A DNA stretch of 64,000 nt, taken from NCBI GenBank assembly GCA_034008185.1, contig CM067085.1, positions 76,558,275-76,622,274 on the forward strand, in the 5' to 3' direction. The stretch comes from Gorsachius magnificus (Eukaryota; Chordata; Aves; Pelecaniformes; Ardeidae). The position numbers were made by a program, and so were the translations under genes. Of the stretch, positions 1-12,907 are shown piece by piece. Position 1 is the first letter of the stretch, and each line of letters starts with the position of its first letter. The notes under the pieces are model-generated. The model made no database searches. It saw only the letters and a list, made by a program, of their open reading frames with translations, and was not told where the DNA came from.

Positions 1-3000
1 GCTATGTGAGTTTAAAGTGCAGCCTGATGGCAGTACATGGTGTGTTCTTGGCTGCATCACCAGCCGAACGGGAAGGTTTCAGCTGGCTGGCTGCTCCTTT
101 CCCACCACGGTGCCTGTCTCCGCGTTCCCCGTGGGCCCAGCTAGTGCTGCCGGAGTCAGCTCCAGCCTCTTCACTCCTCACTCTGAAGGGAGATGAGAGA
201 TGTTGTGCAGACTCCTCCTTTGAATCCTGTTCTATTCTACTTCCCACTGGTTTAATGAACGGAGAATTTGATTTCTGAAATGAAGAATTTGGTTTTGCTG
301 TCCCAAAGGCAAATGTTTTTCAAATCTCTCTTCTTTTGCTCCCTTTGTGATTATTTTTTTTTTCCTCCTAAATTCAAGATCTTAGCGTCCCTTATGTGAA
401 TGGGAAGCTGCATTTTACTTCTGTTTGTATTCTGCCACTTCTCCAACTTTATCTCCATAAAAGCCTCTAATTTTTACATTGGAACATGTTTGGTTTTTTC
501 AGCTGAAGGTCTGTTCAGAAAAGCCTTTTGCAAAGAACACTGTGCAAAATGCAAACTAACCTTTTAGAGGACCTTATTTTAAGTTTCTCTTAAGGGATGA
601 TGGCCGTTATTCCCTTCTGGACTCCGAATGATACCTAGCTGATACGACGAGAACGGGGGCTGCTGAGGACTTTAGGCCCTAAAGTGCGAGCATCATCATT
701 CAAAGTTCTGTCCTTTCAAAACCAGTCCTGATGCAGAACGTCCCTTTGGTAAATAAATGGCAGCATTAGAATAGACTTAGTTCTCGTTTGTGCAGTCCAC
801 ATTTACAGAAGGAAATCAGAAATGTTTGCTACCTTTTGGAGATGGGGAAGCTGTGAGAGCTTGCATGTGCCCGGATGAGTGCAAGGCCCCTAAGAATTGT
901 TCGGTATCCTAATGACCACTCAACCAAGGAAGTGTTCTTCTATTTTAGGCATTTCTTGTGTAGGCAGGCACACTTTGGACCTGAATTTTCGGGTGGTTGT
1001 CAGTGTCAGCATCTGATTTCTGTAGCTTGCGCTTAGGGGATGTGTTTTGAGTGATATTTGAGTGTTTTGATGCAACTCAATCATTTAAAATGTCTGTTTC
1101 TCACAGTAGGCTGTAAAGGGGACGGTCTGAAGGAGATCTGAGGGGTTATTAGGATTTATAATCTCTTCCTGTTCCTAAGGACAGTAGTGAACTGCTGAGG
1201 ATCACAGTAGGGTTTGCCTTTTCCAAGTTGCGTTGTTTGGTGATTAGGGTTTGGGGTACCCCCTCCCTCCCCCCACCCCCAGTGTTTGTCATCAGCAAGA
1301 AATGATGCAAGCAGGGTAACATCTGGCAGTACCAATGGCAAAAAGCCTGGGATCAATGTGACCGGCTGTGACACAGAGTTTTCCCAATAACATATGCTAT
1401 GGCTGTGCTGTTGTACTCTGTAAAAACTTAAGCAATCTCATATAGCTGACAGTTTGTTTAATCTAGATTCCCTTTCTCTGGGAATTAATTTGTGTGGTCC
1501 CATGATGAGGAAATGCTGTGTTTTGCAGAGACCAGTCTGCTCAAAATATCTGCAACTTCTATAGCAACAGGACGGGAACTTCGGGAGATGAGTTCTTTTC
1601 AATTTCAGCTCTAAATTGGATTTACTCATTGAAGTTGCAGGTGTTATGTTCTGTAACAAATCCTCCACTTTGGATTTCTGTCCAGCAGCCAGGGAGTACT
1701 TAATTCTTTACGAGGTAAAGAACTAAACCTAAAGACAGCAAAGGGGTTTTTTTGGAAAGTAGGTATTTGTCTGCCCTCTATTTAGCAATCTGTCGTGTTA
1801 GCTCAGCTTCCCTGAGAATTCTGGGATCGGTTAATTTTACAGTAGAGATCAGCTAAAGCATACGTGGCGAGAAATAGTACGGTTAAAATGAAATACAAAA
1901 GCTCAGCAAGCAGCCCATCATCTTTTGAGAACTACTCAGTAAACTGCGGAAGGCCCGGATGTTCAGCAGGGTTACACCGTGGCTGTGTAACTCACTTCTC
2001 TAACGAAGCCGAGAAATCTCAAGCTGCGACTACAGACTGACATTGAAGCATTGGAACTCTTTTTTTTTTTTCACTATTTCATATTGAAATATTTTGGCTG
2101 GTTTTGAAGGAAATCATGTGTTGATCCTTTTAATTTAAAAACCCAGTCACTTAAGTTTTCTTTTCCATGACAAGTTCCAGAACTAAAACAAATCTTGAAT
2201 TTTTCTCATGAATGAAATAATTCTTTCTAACCTTCCGTGTGGTTCAGCCTTCCACGTTTGGATAAAACCATGGAGAGGTGTGCGAAGGTGATCTGCCATC
2301 CGTCAGACGCTGCCTGACATCTGTCAGATGCTATTTACTAATTTGGGCAGGATAATGTATTAAAGTGGTTTAGTCACCATTAAGGTACAGGGCACATATG
2401 CAGGAATACTAAAGGAGATGATACATGAGCCCAACTGGATTGAATGGCATCAGAAAATTAAGCCCCTTACCTCCGAACTCTCTCCTCCATTGCTGCAAAT
2501 AAAAGAGGAGGTTGGAATTGTTTTGGGCTCTTGGAGCTATTCCCAAGGCTCAGGCTGTCTGAAAATTATGAGGAGATTGCTGCAAGTAAGAGTCTCAGGT
2601 AAAACTGGGTACTGCAGGATGGTATCATCAGTAGCTACTGGGATTGGACCTTAGAGTCATTATTGGAATCGGAATTCATCTATCCTCGTTTCGTTTGTGA
2701 ACCAGCAAGAAGGCTGAAAACAAACTTGAGCATCTCCTACACATCATTTTGTTCAGTTCAGTCTGCTAAGAGAAGGAAAGATGCTTTTGGGTGAAAAACA
2801 TGTACTTTCTAGATGCGTGTATTTTTAGGAACCTGAGAACGAAATGTGAATGTGACGTGTGCTCTATTTTTTTAAGAATAGCTACTTCTCCCATGAAAGA
2901 GAAAAAAGTTTTATTATCATATTTCTTGCAATTTTATATTTCATTATCATATTTAAATAATTGGTGACAAAAAGTACAACAATTTAGATCTCTCTAGAAT

Positions 3001-6000
3001 ATGAGTTTGGATCACAATAAATAAAATAACTATTCTCCTCATTCTTTTATTTATTACATATTCCCATTGACAAATTGCACCTGATTAGACAAGATCTGGA
3101 ACCTGCAAAGTATAAAAAATGTATGAAGAGATGTATGAATAAATCAGCCGGCTTACTTCATCACTCTTGGATTTTGATTCGAGTGGCTGGCATTACAGCA
3201 ATTCTTTTGGGGTCAGAACATTCAAAAAAATCTATGCTGTTGATTGCAGATCTACCTTGTCCGCGTGCCTGTGTTCTGCTGCTTAACACTTCCAGCCGAA
3301 GAGCTTCACCTGTCTTGCATCTCTTCTTAAAGCCACATTCTGGTGCGAAACGTTAATTTTTGAAGGGCATGACTTACCCCGAGAAACTAATGTGTGGTTG
3401 GCTTTTAGTGAACTTGAAAACTCTACTTCCTTAAAGCTTTTTTGAAAGGAAGTGAGAACATTGATTCTAAAATTTGCCTTTTGAAAGTATAAGGGTTTGA
3501 TGTTTTTTCTCATTTAATTAAAAGGCATATTTGGCAAAGCGGATATTTGCTGTACGTAAGAAGAAATTCTACCTCAAAACATTTTATGTAGATGTTTTCA
3601 AAGATGTCTTACAGGTATTGGGTATTTACGGCCATATTCTTGAAGCTCTGTAGGAATGGGCTGATATATTTCCATAGGCACCCGTGAAAGCCCCAAACAA
3701 AAGTCCAGGTTCTTGACTTACATCAAGTATAATGCTGATGGCTTAAGTAGCATTACATGTGTCATCACTCGCTACAGAATTCAGGCTTTGCTGAGAGAGA
3801 ACTTGGGAAATATTTTGCTGAAGCTGCAAATATTTTTCATCTTACATATTCACAGAATAACTTAAGAATCACATGTAATATAACGAACCTTATCTTCTGA
3901 AGGAAGTCTTGTTTCGAGAGCATAGACTTGAAACTTTTGGGTTTTTTTTTTTAATTTGGTGCATGAAAGGTCATGTGAAGGCAGAAGAATCCATAAATAA
4001 TGCTAATGTCCCGGGCAGCCTGCCATCCTGGCAGCGTATTTTATAAACAACCATAAATAACACTCAGTGCAGCATATCAGAGACAATTACACCACGCCAT
4101 CAGCACCATTGTTCTGATTTACCGGGGCCCTTGAAGAGAAGAAATACTCACCTGTCACGCCAAACTGCAAAGCTCTATTAGGGCTGGTATTTTTTTCCTA
4201 TGGGCTCATTATGTTTGGCTCTTGTTTTCTGTTATTTTCTGCTTGTTTGGTGTTTCAAAATACAGTCAAGAGCGAACTTAGCTAATTTTTTTTGCAATCA
4301 AAATGCCTGAATGGCTGAAACAGAGCATAGATGCAAATCCTGGAGTACTGCTAAACAAGAACAATGCTCTTATGAAGAGTCAAACTGTTTTTCTTCTGGC
4401 CCTTCTGAGCAAATTCCTTTTGTTTTGGAAGCGTCTCGAGGAGCAGTAGCAAAATATCACAAGATTAGAAAGGTAATGGGGAAGTGGCAGGGCCTGGGGA
4501 CAGAAGGATTCCCAAGGAAAGGTTATTGGGTGCGCATTTCTGGGGAGCACTCCGGTGTCTTTCTAGAGGAGTGATGTGATACAACGAATAGCACGGTAGA
4601 TTGGCTGGCAGGTTCTGCAGCAACAGATGCCAAATAGCGTCATCGGCAAAGGCGTGACCCTGGGAAAGTTTTCTAGTAAGGGTCAGATTATATAAAGCAC
4701 AAATTCCCATTGGAAATAGGGAGAAATTGGAGCAAGCAACAGTCTTGGGAAGCTTAACGTTTTTCAACCATCAGCAGAAATGTCTAGCCCCGTTAGCTTG
4801 GGTCTCTAGCGCTTTGAGACCCACTAATCCTGGGTCATTTTTTAGCAGAAAAAGTGGGTGGAAATTCTGAGGTGTTTTCCTGGATGAAGAGGCCAAACAC
4901 AAGTTTAGAAGTTATTACCTACTTACCAGAAGTGGTAATCCAACAGGTGACGTTCATGCTCTCATTTTTTCTAGTGTTAAGGACACGTTGGCTTGACTTT
5001 ATCGGGACATGTCTGCTTCGCCACCCGTGTGAAGCTTGGGCAGGTATACCCCAACTACGCAGCAAGGTGGCGTAGGTGCTACAGCTACATGCCCTTGACA
5101 ACCTAGGCCTGAGCCTGTGACTACCTAACCAGGGTTTGGGCTTGGTGCGTGCTGGAGGTCTGAAGGCCATTCAGTCTGGTGGTGTGTGTTGATTTTTTGT
5201 TTTGCTTTGGTTTTGGTTTTGTTGTTGCTGTTGGGGTTTTTTTTTGTTATTGTTTTGGTTTTGTTAAAATTACCGCTCGTGTCTGGACGAATCACAACTA
5301 CAGAGTAGGTACAGCCTTGGAAATTAAAGAGCTCGGAGTTCTTGACCCACTTGCTTACTAAGCACCCTGCAGCAGCTCTTAAGAAAAGGAAGCTTGACCT
5401 GATAGCCTGGCCAGAATGCAAGTTAAACAATTTGTTTGGTCTGCTTCCAGTTCCACAGATTGATGGAGTCTTTGGCCAATGTTTTGAAAAGCTATTTAAG
5501 GGCATACATAATTTAAAAAGCTCTATTTCTCAGGTGAATTAATTCTATTCTATAGTTTGCAAAGCTTTTGAAGAAGGGTTTTGGAAAAAAAGAGTATCAT
5601 CTAATGCTGCTGTGTTTCAAAGCTGATATTGTTCTTCTGGAGTAAGAAAAAGGAACGGCGTTGTTTAGCTAGCCTGCAGCATGCCAGATGTGGAAAGTAG
5701 AATTTAATGGGCACTTTGGACAAAACAAGGTGATCTTCTGTTTTGCAGGGTTTGTGTCAGTAAGAAGCATAACTGAGCAAATCAATGCAAATAGTTATTA
5801 GGTGGTAGCAATCTGGAGTAGAAGCCATCTTGCACGGGAAGTTTCATACAATGAATGTTGTGTGTGGTGGAGAGCTGGTGGTGCTAACCTGCCTGGTTTG
5901 TACAGAAGCGCCTGCATTTTCTGAAGTTTGAGCATTCTTGTAAATGTAAAACAATTGTTTCGCTTCATAAATCAATAATCATAAAACATTTCCTTGCAAA

Positions 6001-6960
6001 TATTGCTTACTTTATCACTTGCCAAATGCATTGATTCCTTCCTAATTATTTCTTTCATACATGTTTCAGGTTTCTCCTGTCCCAGTAAAATACTTGGGGT
6101 GTAGGCTGATTAGAACAAGAGCCACTAAAAGCATTATTTGAGGAATGCGGTGCTGGCAGTTAGTCACCAATGAAATGGGGCACATTCACATACCTCCATA
6201 ACGAGGAATCCCAGGTAATTACCGAGGGGAACACTTTGGGCTTGTTCTTTTGCATCCTTCTGTGATTACAAAAGAAACCCATCGTTTCTTCTGACTGAGC
6301 AAAAGGCTTGGCTGTTTCTTGCCTTTGCAGGCTGTTCACAAACCAGACCAATATAAATTGACAATATGCAGGATTTTTTCTGAAAACTCACGGGATTTAT
6401 GATTAAAGAGCTTGTGCCGTGCTCTTCCTCATTCTGCATGCCGCTGCGTGTGCTAGAATGCTGGCTTCCAATTGTGCAAGATATTCCCATAGGATTTTCC
6501 AGTATACTCGGTGTTTAATCTTTTATGAGACTCTTCCAGCAGATGGCTTCTGCATCGCGCATATTCATTGTGATTTCTATAAACACAAACATTTAATCAC
6601 TTATCTCTGAAACAAATCCAGAGTTCCACACCTCTTTCCATTGAAGCTTCTCATTTAGGAAGGCTTTTCATAGCTTCTTACTTTCCAAATGGCTCTTTGT
6701 CTCTTAAAGTCCAGGAGCTGACCTTTTACCGAAATAAAATCCCATCCAGATGTAACTCGGCTGAAAATTTGTTGTCAGAAGTAACTGAATAGAATCCAGC
6801 CCCCACTTGATTCACTGGTTCACTGGGCTTAGGTCTAGGTAAACTAATTCAGATTGAATAGGTACAGATTGACTAGGTCAAAAATAATTTAAAAAAAAAA
6901 ATTAGGCAGACAATTTTCATTCTCTGTAGAATCTCAAAGTCCAAATGTGAAACCCATGCT
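1..6960. other. Unannotated AT-rich non-coding DNA
   Basis: No coding region, RNA gene or recognisable transposon was found here. Open frames are all under 130 codons, overlap on both strands and lack protein-like composition. Poly-T and poly-A runs of 8-12 bases are scattered through it. A strong-looking minus-strand donor (CAG/GTGAGT) lies at about 4149-4156, but no matching acceptor or open exon could be paired with it. The call rests on absence of evidence, so highly diverged repeats or non-coding exons could be missed. Confidence 0.6.
5190..5265. repeat. T/G-rich low-complexity tract
   Basis: The plus strand is almost only T and G, with repeated TTTTGG and TTTTGTT words. Similar tracts occur at about 55806-55887 and 61885-61997, so this is a recurring low-complexity type in this genome. 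It produces spurious Phe/Val/Gly-rich open frames. Confidence 0.8.
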
Positions 6961-6968
6961 GCTGAAAA

Positions 6969-7033
6969 TTATTTTTTTATATATAAAAATAATTATATTA
7001 TATATATAATTCCAATAATAGTTATTGGAATTA
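6969..7033. repeat. AT-rich region with nested palindromes
   Basis: The block is almost purely A+T. Its right end is a perfect inverted repeat: a 12-bp arm at 7007-7018 (TAATTCCAATAA), a 3-base spacer TAG, and the complementary arm at 7022-7033. To its left is a near-palindrome, ATTATTTTT ... AAAAATAAT, around a TATATA centre, followed by TA repeats. It may be a foldback structure, the remnant of a small inverted-repeat element, or an unstable AT microsatellite. Confidence 0.75.
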
Positions 7034-7849
7034 ATACTAGGAAACCTTAGGAGAAAGTTGTGATTTTTGAATAGAGACAAAAAATAAACTCTCCTACATC
7101 CTCCTAATATCTTTTTTGTCTGATTATGGCATATGATTCAGGGAAAAATTATTCTAAACCCAATCTCTTCTTGTTATACTGATGTGAATGATGTTCTAGT
7201 GAAAATTACGTGTTAAGGTATGGTGTTGCCTAGCAAAAATGTCAGAACTGCCTGTGGGAAGTGCAAATCATTGAACAAATTTATTGTAATTTTTTTGACA
7301 GTTGAATTCTGGAGAAGAGAAGAAATATTAAAGAGGGAAAAAGGAGGATCAGGGGTCTGCCTTTATATAGCACTGTGTTATGGCTCAGGCATTTTCTCAG
7401 AACGAGGGTTCCTTGGCTGCTATTTAATTAGGGGTTAAAAAAACAGGTTGCAATTCCAAATCAATGCCACTTTTCAATGCCTGGAAACTAGTAATCGCCT
7501 CCATTCCCTAACTCAAAATACAAGAAGTGCTTTGCAGACTAAAATGACTCCGACGTTTGTTATGTGCCGTCGCTGCTTGTGGCAAGCACCAAACCGCCGC
7601 TCTGGCTGTGATGGCGGACAGGAGATACCGGGTGGCGCTGGCCAGCCCACGGCGCAGCGTGGGTGCTGTACGCGAGGGCAGGAACGGAGACTCCAGAGCA
7701 GTGCAGCTGCGTTACAGCGGGTATTCAGGCACAGCCATGCAGCTGGGTTGGTCTGTGGCTGGCAGCAGCTCAGGTAATCCTTTGCTTATCTTCATCAGGT
7801 GATGTAGACAGAGGTTTTGGTCATAGTTTGTTTTGTAATAATTTGGACT
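7034..7849. other. Unannotated DNA with a small GC-richer patch
   Basis: No gene was recognised. Between about 7555 and 7775 the base composition becomes GC-richer and overlapping open frames of 66-109 codons appear, ending near a CAG/GTAATC donor-like site at 7772-7780. No convincing acceptor, homologous protein or second exon accompanies it, so it is left as non-coding. Confidence 0.5.
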
Positions 7850-8192
7850 ACAGTAATTTGTAGAATATTTCACCTGTCTCTTCTTCCTGGTTGGGTGGTC
7901 TATAACAGACCCCCACCATGAGATCTGCCTCGTCGGCCTTTCCCCTGATCCTTACCCATAAACACTCAACCCTGTCATCACCATCATTGAGCTCAAGGCA
8001 ATCAAAACAGTCTCTAACATACAGGGCTACCCCACCGCCTTGCCCTCCTTGCCTATCCCACCTGAAGAGTTCACAGCCATCCATGGCAGCACGCCAGTTA
8101 TGCGAGTTGTCCCACCACGTTTCTGTGACGGCAACTATATCATAGTTCTCCTGCTGCAAGATGGCTTCTGATTCCTCCTGTTTGTTGCCCAT
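7848..8192 (-). pseudogene. CR1 ORF2 endonuclease fragment
   Basis: A 114-codon open frame matches the N-terminal part of CR1 ORF2, the AP-like endonuclease that nicks target DNA. The motif TETWWD is at residues 23-28, including the conserved catalytic glutamate of this nuclease family. It is followed by a basic, Gly-rich stretch, then GGVALYV and VGVCYRPPNQ, all typical of CR1. The frame starts at a methionine inside the domain and ends soon after EIFYK, where CR1 similarity is lost. The remaining nuclease domain and the reverse transcriptase are absent, so no working enzyme can come from it. Confidence 0.87.
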
Positions 8193-9110
8193 TGGTGTAG
8201 ATGCACTTCAGTTGGGCATTTGATCCCACCACTCTCTGTGGGGAGAAGTCTTAGTTCCTAAGTGACTAATTGCAGTTGTTACTGACCCATCAATAACCTT
8301 TGCATCTCTGCTGCCACTTGGATTACCATCCGCCACTTCCTCTGAGGTGGCAGACCAAAGGACCTCTCTAGCTGTCCCTCACACATTGGCCTGCCATCCC
8401 CAGGCTTATTTCTAGCAAGCCTGGTTTCATCCCCCTCCCTGCTTCAAATCTAGTTTACATCTCTTCTAATGAGTCCTGCTAACTTCTTGGCAAGCATCCT
8501 TCTGCCCCTTGGAAACAGGTGTACCCCATCACTTGCCAGCAGGCCTGGTGCTGTGTAGGCTGACCCATGGTCAAAAAACCCCCAAATTCTGCTCCTCACA
8601 CCAGGCTTGGAGCCAAGGATTTATTTCTTGGCTCTTCCTGTTCCTTCCCTCATCATTCCCTGTAATGGGAATGATAGAGGAGAACACTACTTGTGCTCCT
8701 GATGCCTTCACTATTTGTCCCAAGGCCTTGAAGTACTTCTTAATTGCCCTCAGACTTCTTGTTGAGATTTCCTCACTGCCTACTTGGAAAACCAATACTG
8801 GATAATAATCCATGGGCCTTGCCAGAGTTGGAAGTTTTCTTTGCACATCTTTAACCTGGGCCCCAGGTACGTAGCAGACTTCTCTATGAAACGGGTCTGT
8901 CTGCACCCTTGGGCCTTCTGTTCCCTTCAGAAGGGAGTCCCCTATAACAAGGACCTCTCTTTTCTTGTTTATGGAAGCCGTTTTGATGCAGGGCTTAGGT
9001 TGCCTTAATCTTGGGAACATTTCTAAGCTGTGAGAACCACCATCCTCATTAAGGTTCGGTTCCACTTTGCAGAGCTTCATATCCACCATGCAAGGGCACC
9101 TGGGAGGCTG
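7850..9110 (-). mobile_element. CR1 LINE, internal fragment (ORF1 end to ORF2 start)
   Basis: Read on the minus strand, the segment carries in order the C-terminal esterase-like part of CR1 ORF1 (8571-9089), a short linker, and the first part of CR1 ORF2, the apurinic-type endonuclease (7848-8192). CR1 is the dominant bird non-LTR retrotransposon. Most copies are short 3' ends because reverse transcription stops early, so an internal piece without reverse transcriptase or 3' tail is unusual. The similarity to CR1 stops at about 7850 in mid-endonuclease, and the right edge near 9110 is approximate. The copy must have lost its 3' half by deletion or rearrangement after insertion. Confidence 0.88.
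8571..9089 (-). pseudogene. CR1 ORF1 esterase-like C-terminal fragment
   Basis: A 172-codon open frame corresponds to the C-terminal half of CR1 ORF1. The motif VIGDSLLKGTEGP has its GDS at residues 50-52, the nucleophile block of the SGNH/GDSL hydrolase-like domain reported in CR1 ORF1 proteins. A later stretch ending in SSIIPITG fits the same fold. The N-terminal part of ORF1 is not visible upstream, and the frame ends in a stop shortly after a WCEEQN segment. The methionine at the start is simply the first in an open stretch. It lies upstream of the endonuclease frame in the natural CR1 order. Confidence 0.85.
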
Positions 9111-10874
9111 AGGTTGTCACAAGGAGCATTTACAGGTCCAGAACAACCTAGACTCTGAAACATGAACCCTGTATTGGCTGTGCTGGCCCAGGAATTTACA
9201 TTTATTTCATTCCGAGATTTCTTGTTTGAATCTTGTCTTTAGTGGTTCTGCACCGTTTTAACATCTGCTGAGAATCTGGCTCACGTGAATGACTATGATG
9301 GAGAAGTCTGGTTCAGCAGGTTTTAAATTTGAGGGGAAAAAACCCCAAAGAACGGTATCCTGAAAGTGGTTCAGGACTTGTTGTTGTTGACCTCTAGTTA
9401 TTACTTATTGACAACAGGGAAGTTCAGGACTGAACGTATTTCAAACTCCAGGTAGCCAGTCAACCACCGGTTGGCTAGAGACATACGCCACCTATAGACA
9501 ACACACCACCCCCCTCTGGAGCGGGAGTCGGCGGTGCCTGCGGTGTCTGGTGATGATACACAGATAGGTCACAATTGTGGGATTTTTTTTTTCCCCCCCT
9601 CCTCCGTGCTTCAGCCTTAACGTTCTAAATTTAACAGCCATGTCTTCTGAGCATTGTACTGATGTCTGCAATACAGTGCAATCTCAGGATGACTTTGGCG
9701 GGATTTGGGGTTCGATTTAGGTTAGATAAATAAATAATGCTGTACTTAGAAATGCTTAAATGTAACATTTTGTAATGTTAATAGTTATACACTAATGATT
9801 AAGCAGAAGATATAGTTCTGGTTATTATAAGCATGTGCATTACTGGCAATATTATTAGAGCCATTAAACTCTGTTGGTAAAATGGAATATATTAAATTAA
9901 AGTGTTTGTTCAGTTTTCCTTGTGTACTCAAACTCCAAATTTAGCATGTTTTACAGCCTTTTTAAATTTTGTTGCTGTTAATATTACTGAAGTCGAAGAA
10001 GTATAACTGTCAAATTATACTCATTTACCCTTGCTAATAAAACCTAAATGTATTCACATTATGGTAGGGATGCTAGAACTCTGTATGCTAATAGCAGTTT
10101 TTCCTTACTTAGTCTCATTTTCTTTTGCTTATAAAGATTCAAGAGAGTCTTGCCCCAGATGTATTTGTTCACCATATTTTATTTATGATGGATCTTTTTC
10201 ATATTCAAAACTGGATGCAGACTTCTTAAAATACTGTATTGTTATTTCATCGCAGGAAGTAGGATAAGAAAAATTTGTGAAAAGCTTTTCTTTAAAAAAA
10301 ATAACAAAACTGTATTTTTGCAAACCGAAATGCTTAGTTGACTGGTAAACTTGTGGTACTTACGGAGTCGTATTTAACATCAATCTTTTAAAGTTTATTT
10401 CTGCTTTTCAGCTACTTTTCTTTTGCTTAATAATGGCATGAAGAGTTTGATATTTTGCTGGTTTTGCAAGAGTCACATATAAAAGTTAAGTGTATTGAGA
10501 GTCTTAAAATTTTATTTTAGTGGATTAAGCATGAAGCAGAGGCCAGGAAAGGAATCCTGTCATCTTGCCCAGAGCATCCTGGGTCGTGCTCTTTATTTTT
10601 ACTACAGTAGCGTCAGAGGATCCTATTTTTTGGAAAAATCTTGCGAGAGTGGGGCTGGCCAGGTCTGTCAGGAGCAAAGAGAAGAGAATGGCTACAATAC
10701 CCTTGAGTTAGACAAATACAGCCCTTTTTTGGTTCTGTGTGTACCGGGTAACTGCATCGCTCAGCAAACGGAAGTTCTCTGTTACTTTTAGTCCCTTTTT
10801 AGTTTTGCTTAGGGAAAAGCCCCTTCAAAAGAACCAGGGGGCATTTGGAGCACGTTAGTGTGTGGTCCTTACTG
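9111..10874. other. Unannotated non-coding DNA
   Basis: No gene or recognised repeat. The stretch 9430-9600 is locally GC-richer and ends in a T9/C-rich run. The remainder is AT-rich, with open frames below 100 codons. Confidence 0.55.
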
Positions 10875-10897
10875 CCCCCCCCCCCCCCCCCCCCCAA
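10875..10897. repeat. Poly-C homopolymer (23 bases)
   Basis: An uninterrupted run of 23 C on the plus strand, hence G23 on the minus strand. Such runs can form G-quadruplex structures and are prone to slippage and sequencing-length error. Confidence 0.95.
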
Positions 10898-12907
10898 TTT
10901 CTTTTAGATCTCCTTATCCTGATTTACAGAATTTGTGGATAATCTGGAACGACAACATTCGCTGCGATGATGTAACGTAAGATTTCTCTTTGATGCTAAA
11001 CTCCACCAAACCTTGGAAGAAATGCTTTTCCAACCGCGTGCCCCTTCCACGCTGCACTTGTTCCGCTCAGGACCTTGCCCGCCGTGGGACGCTTTGGGTG
11101 TCGTCGCTCCGCTCCGCCTGCCCCCTCTTAACTTCCTACCAGTTTAAATGTAGAGAGAGGCCAAGAAGGCTCTTGAGGGTTTCAAACCCCACACTGCTCT
11201 GTGGAGGAGAGAAAACCTGCACTGGCTTGGCCTTTCTTACTGAATTTGGGGAAGCTGCTGGGAAAAAGCTTTCTGTGTACCTATTTTTTTTTTTTTAAAT
11301 TCTAGGCAGGTCTTTATAAAGTAACGAGACCCTAAGTAGGGATGCAGGAAATACCTTGGAAGAGAAGGATGCCGCCAGCTGAGTCTGCAAAGCGAAGGGT
11401 TTAGAGGGTCACCGGGATCAGAGCAAGGCGCGACCGTGGGCCTTGCACAGCACCCTCCTGCCAGGGGGATGCGCCCCACGGTGGGCGCTGCCACCCAAAT
11501 GATGGCCTCTTCCCAGAGGGGTAAAAACCTACAAGACCGTATGACCCTGTAAATGAAACACCAGGTATTTTTAAAGCAAATCCTTTCATGCTCGTTGCTA
11601 CGCAGCTCGCTGTACAAATGAAAGGTGAGGGGATGGAAGGAGGGGAAAGATGGGGAAACGTGCGCCCAAAGGTGGGATGTGCAGCCTCCTGCCGCAGCCT
11701 TGGGCCCCGCAGGGCCTGGGAAATGCCGACATTAACTGCTTGGTTAAACCGCACGGATCAGGCAGTGATACTGATCGCTGGTAGAACGGGCAGAATAGGT
11801 CCAAAAAGCAGGGAGAATTTTGAGATGAGCAGAAGGTGAAAAGGGATATCATGAAGGAGAAGAGGGGGAAAGAAGCAGGTTCTTAAATAGAGCAATAGGT
11901 ACCGCTCTCAGGATGCACGTACTCCTGAGTGGGCTGGGCTGGAGTCAACATTGCAAGTCAGAAGTTATCCCTATAGTAAATGTTTTTAATTCACCTGTTA
12001 AAACCAGCGTGTCTCTGAAGTGTAAATGAGAAGGAAAAAAAAGGGCTGGTGAAACCCATGTACAGGTATCCCAAGTACTATCAGTGCTAAAATGAAGTTT
12101 GTTACAAAAGAGAGATGGAACCAGAGGTTAACAGACAAGAATAGAAGACTAATCAACAGCTTTTAAGAATATTGAGTAAAATTTATTCAGTAACAGCAAG
12201 TCATAGACAACTCAGAAGCAAACACACTAAATAGCCTCAATAGCACCAGAAATTCTTACGGTGGGAGATGCTTTATGTTGGATAACTAAGGCAAGTGGTG
12301 ATTTAAAGTCTCAACTATTTTTCTCTTCCACAGTATCACAGAAGCACTCCATTCCAGCCATTTGGCTACCATTAATTATCTATTGTTTAGCTTTGTGTTA
12401 GCTGGTTTGCATTTTATTTTATCAGCTAATATGCATATTTGAAAAAAGAAACCCATAAGGGTTTTTCCAGGTCAGTTGGAAAGATAAAATCAGAGAAAAA
12501 TCTGCATAGGGAAAATGTTAAAGGAGAAACAGATCCAGTTTCAGGTGTTTCTATAGCCAAGCAAGAGCAACCTTGTTCCTTTGGGTGAGGGTAGATGTTC
12601 CCCCTATGACCAATAATGACTATAATTAGCAGATTGCCAATATACAAAGCCTGTTTTTGTAACATTTTATTATATAAAGTACAAATGGATGAAATTGATT
12701 GTGTTTATAAACAGTATTTTCAGAGCTGCAAGAAACAAAGGTAATTGATCAAGTATTTTAAAAAGGTTTATTGTTTGAAAGCGTGCTTTTTTAAGAAAAA
12801 AAAAAAATGATGCTAGCAAGTGTAGCTCTGTAACACTGGGACGGGAAAGGCTGTCCCTTCACTTTGTGCTGTCCTGGGGAGATCTTAAAACAGCGGTTGA
12901 CTCATAG
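10898..12907. other. Unannotated non-coding DNA
   Basis: Nothing recognisable as a gene or transposon. The longest open frames (about 117-126 codons, minus strand, 11237-11754) overlap each other in different frames in a moderately GC-rich patch and lack splice signals or a recognisable protein. Confidence 0.55.

Noticed and set aside
4149..4156. Consensus-like minus-strand donor CAG/GTGAGT
   Set aside because: No acceptor at a sensible distance gives an open exon; isolated donor matches are frequent in vertebrate DNA.
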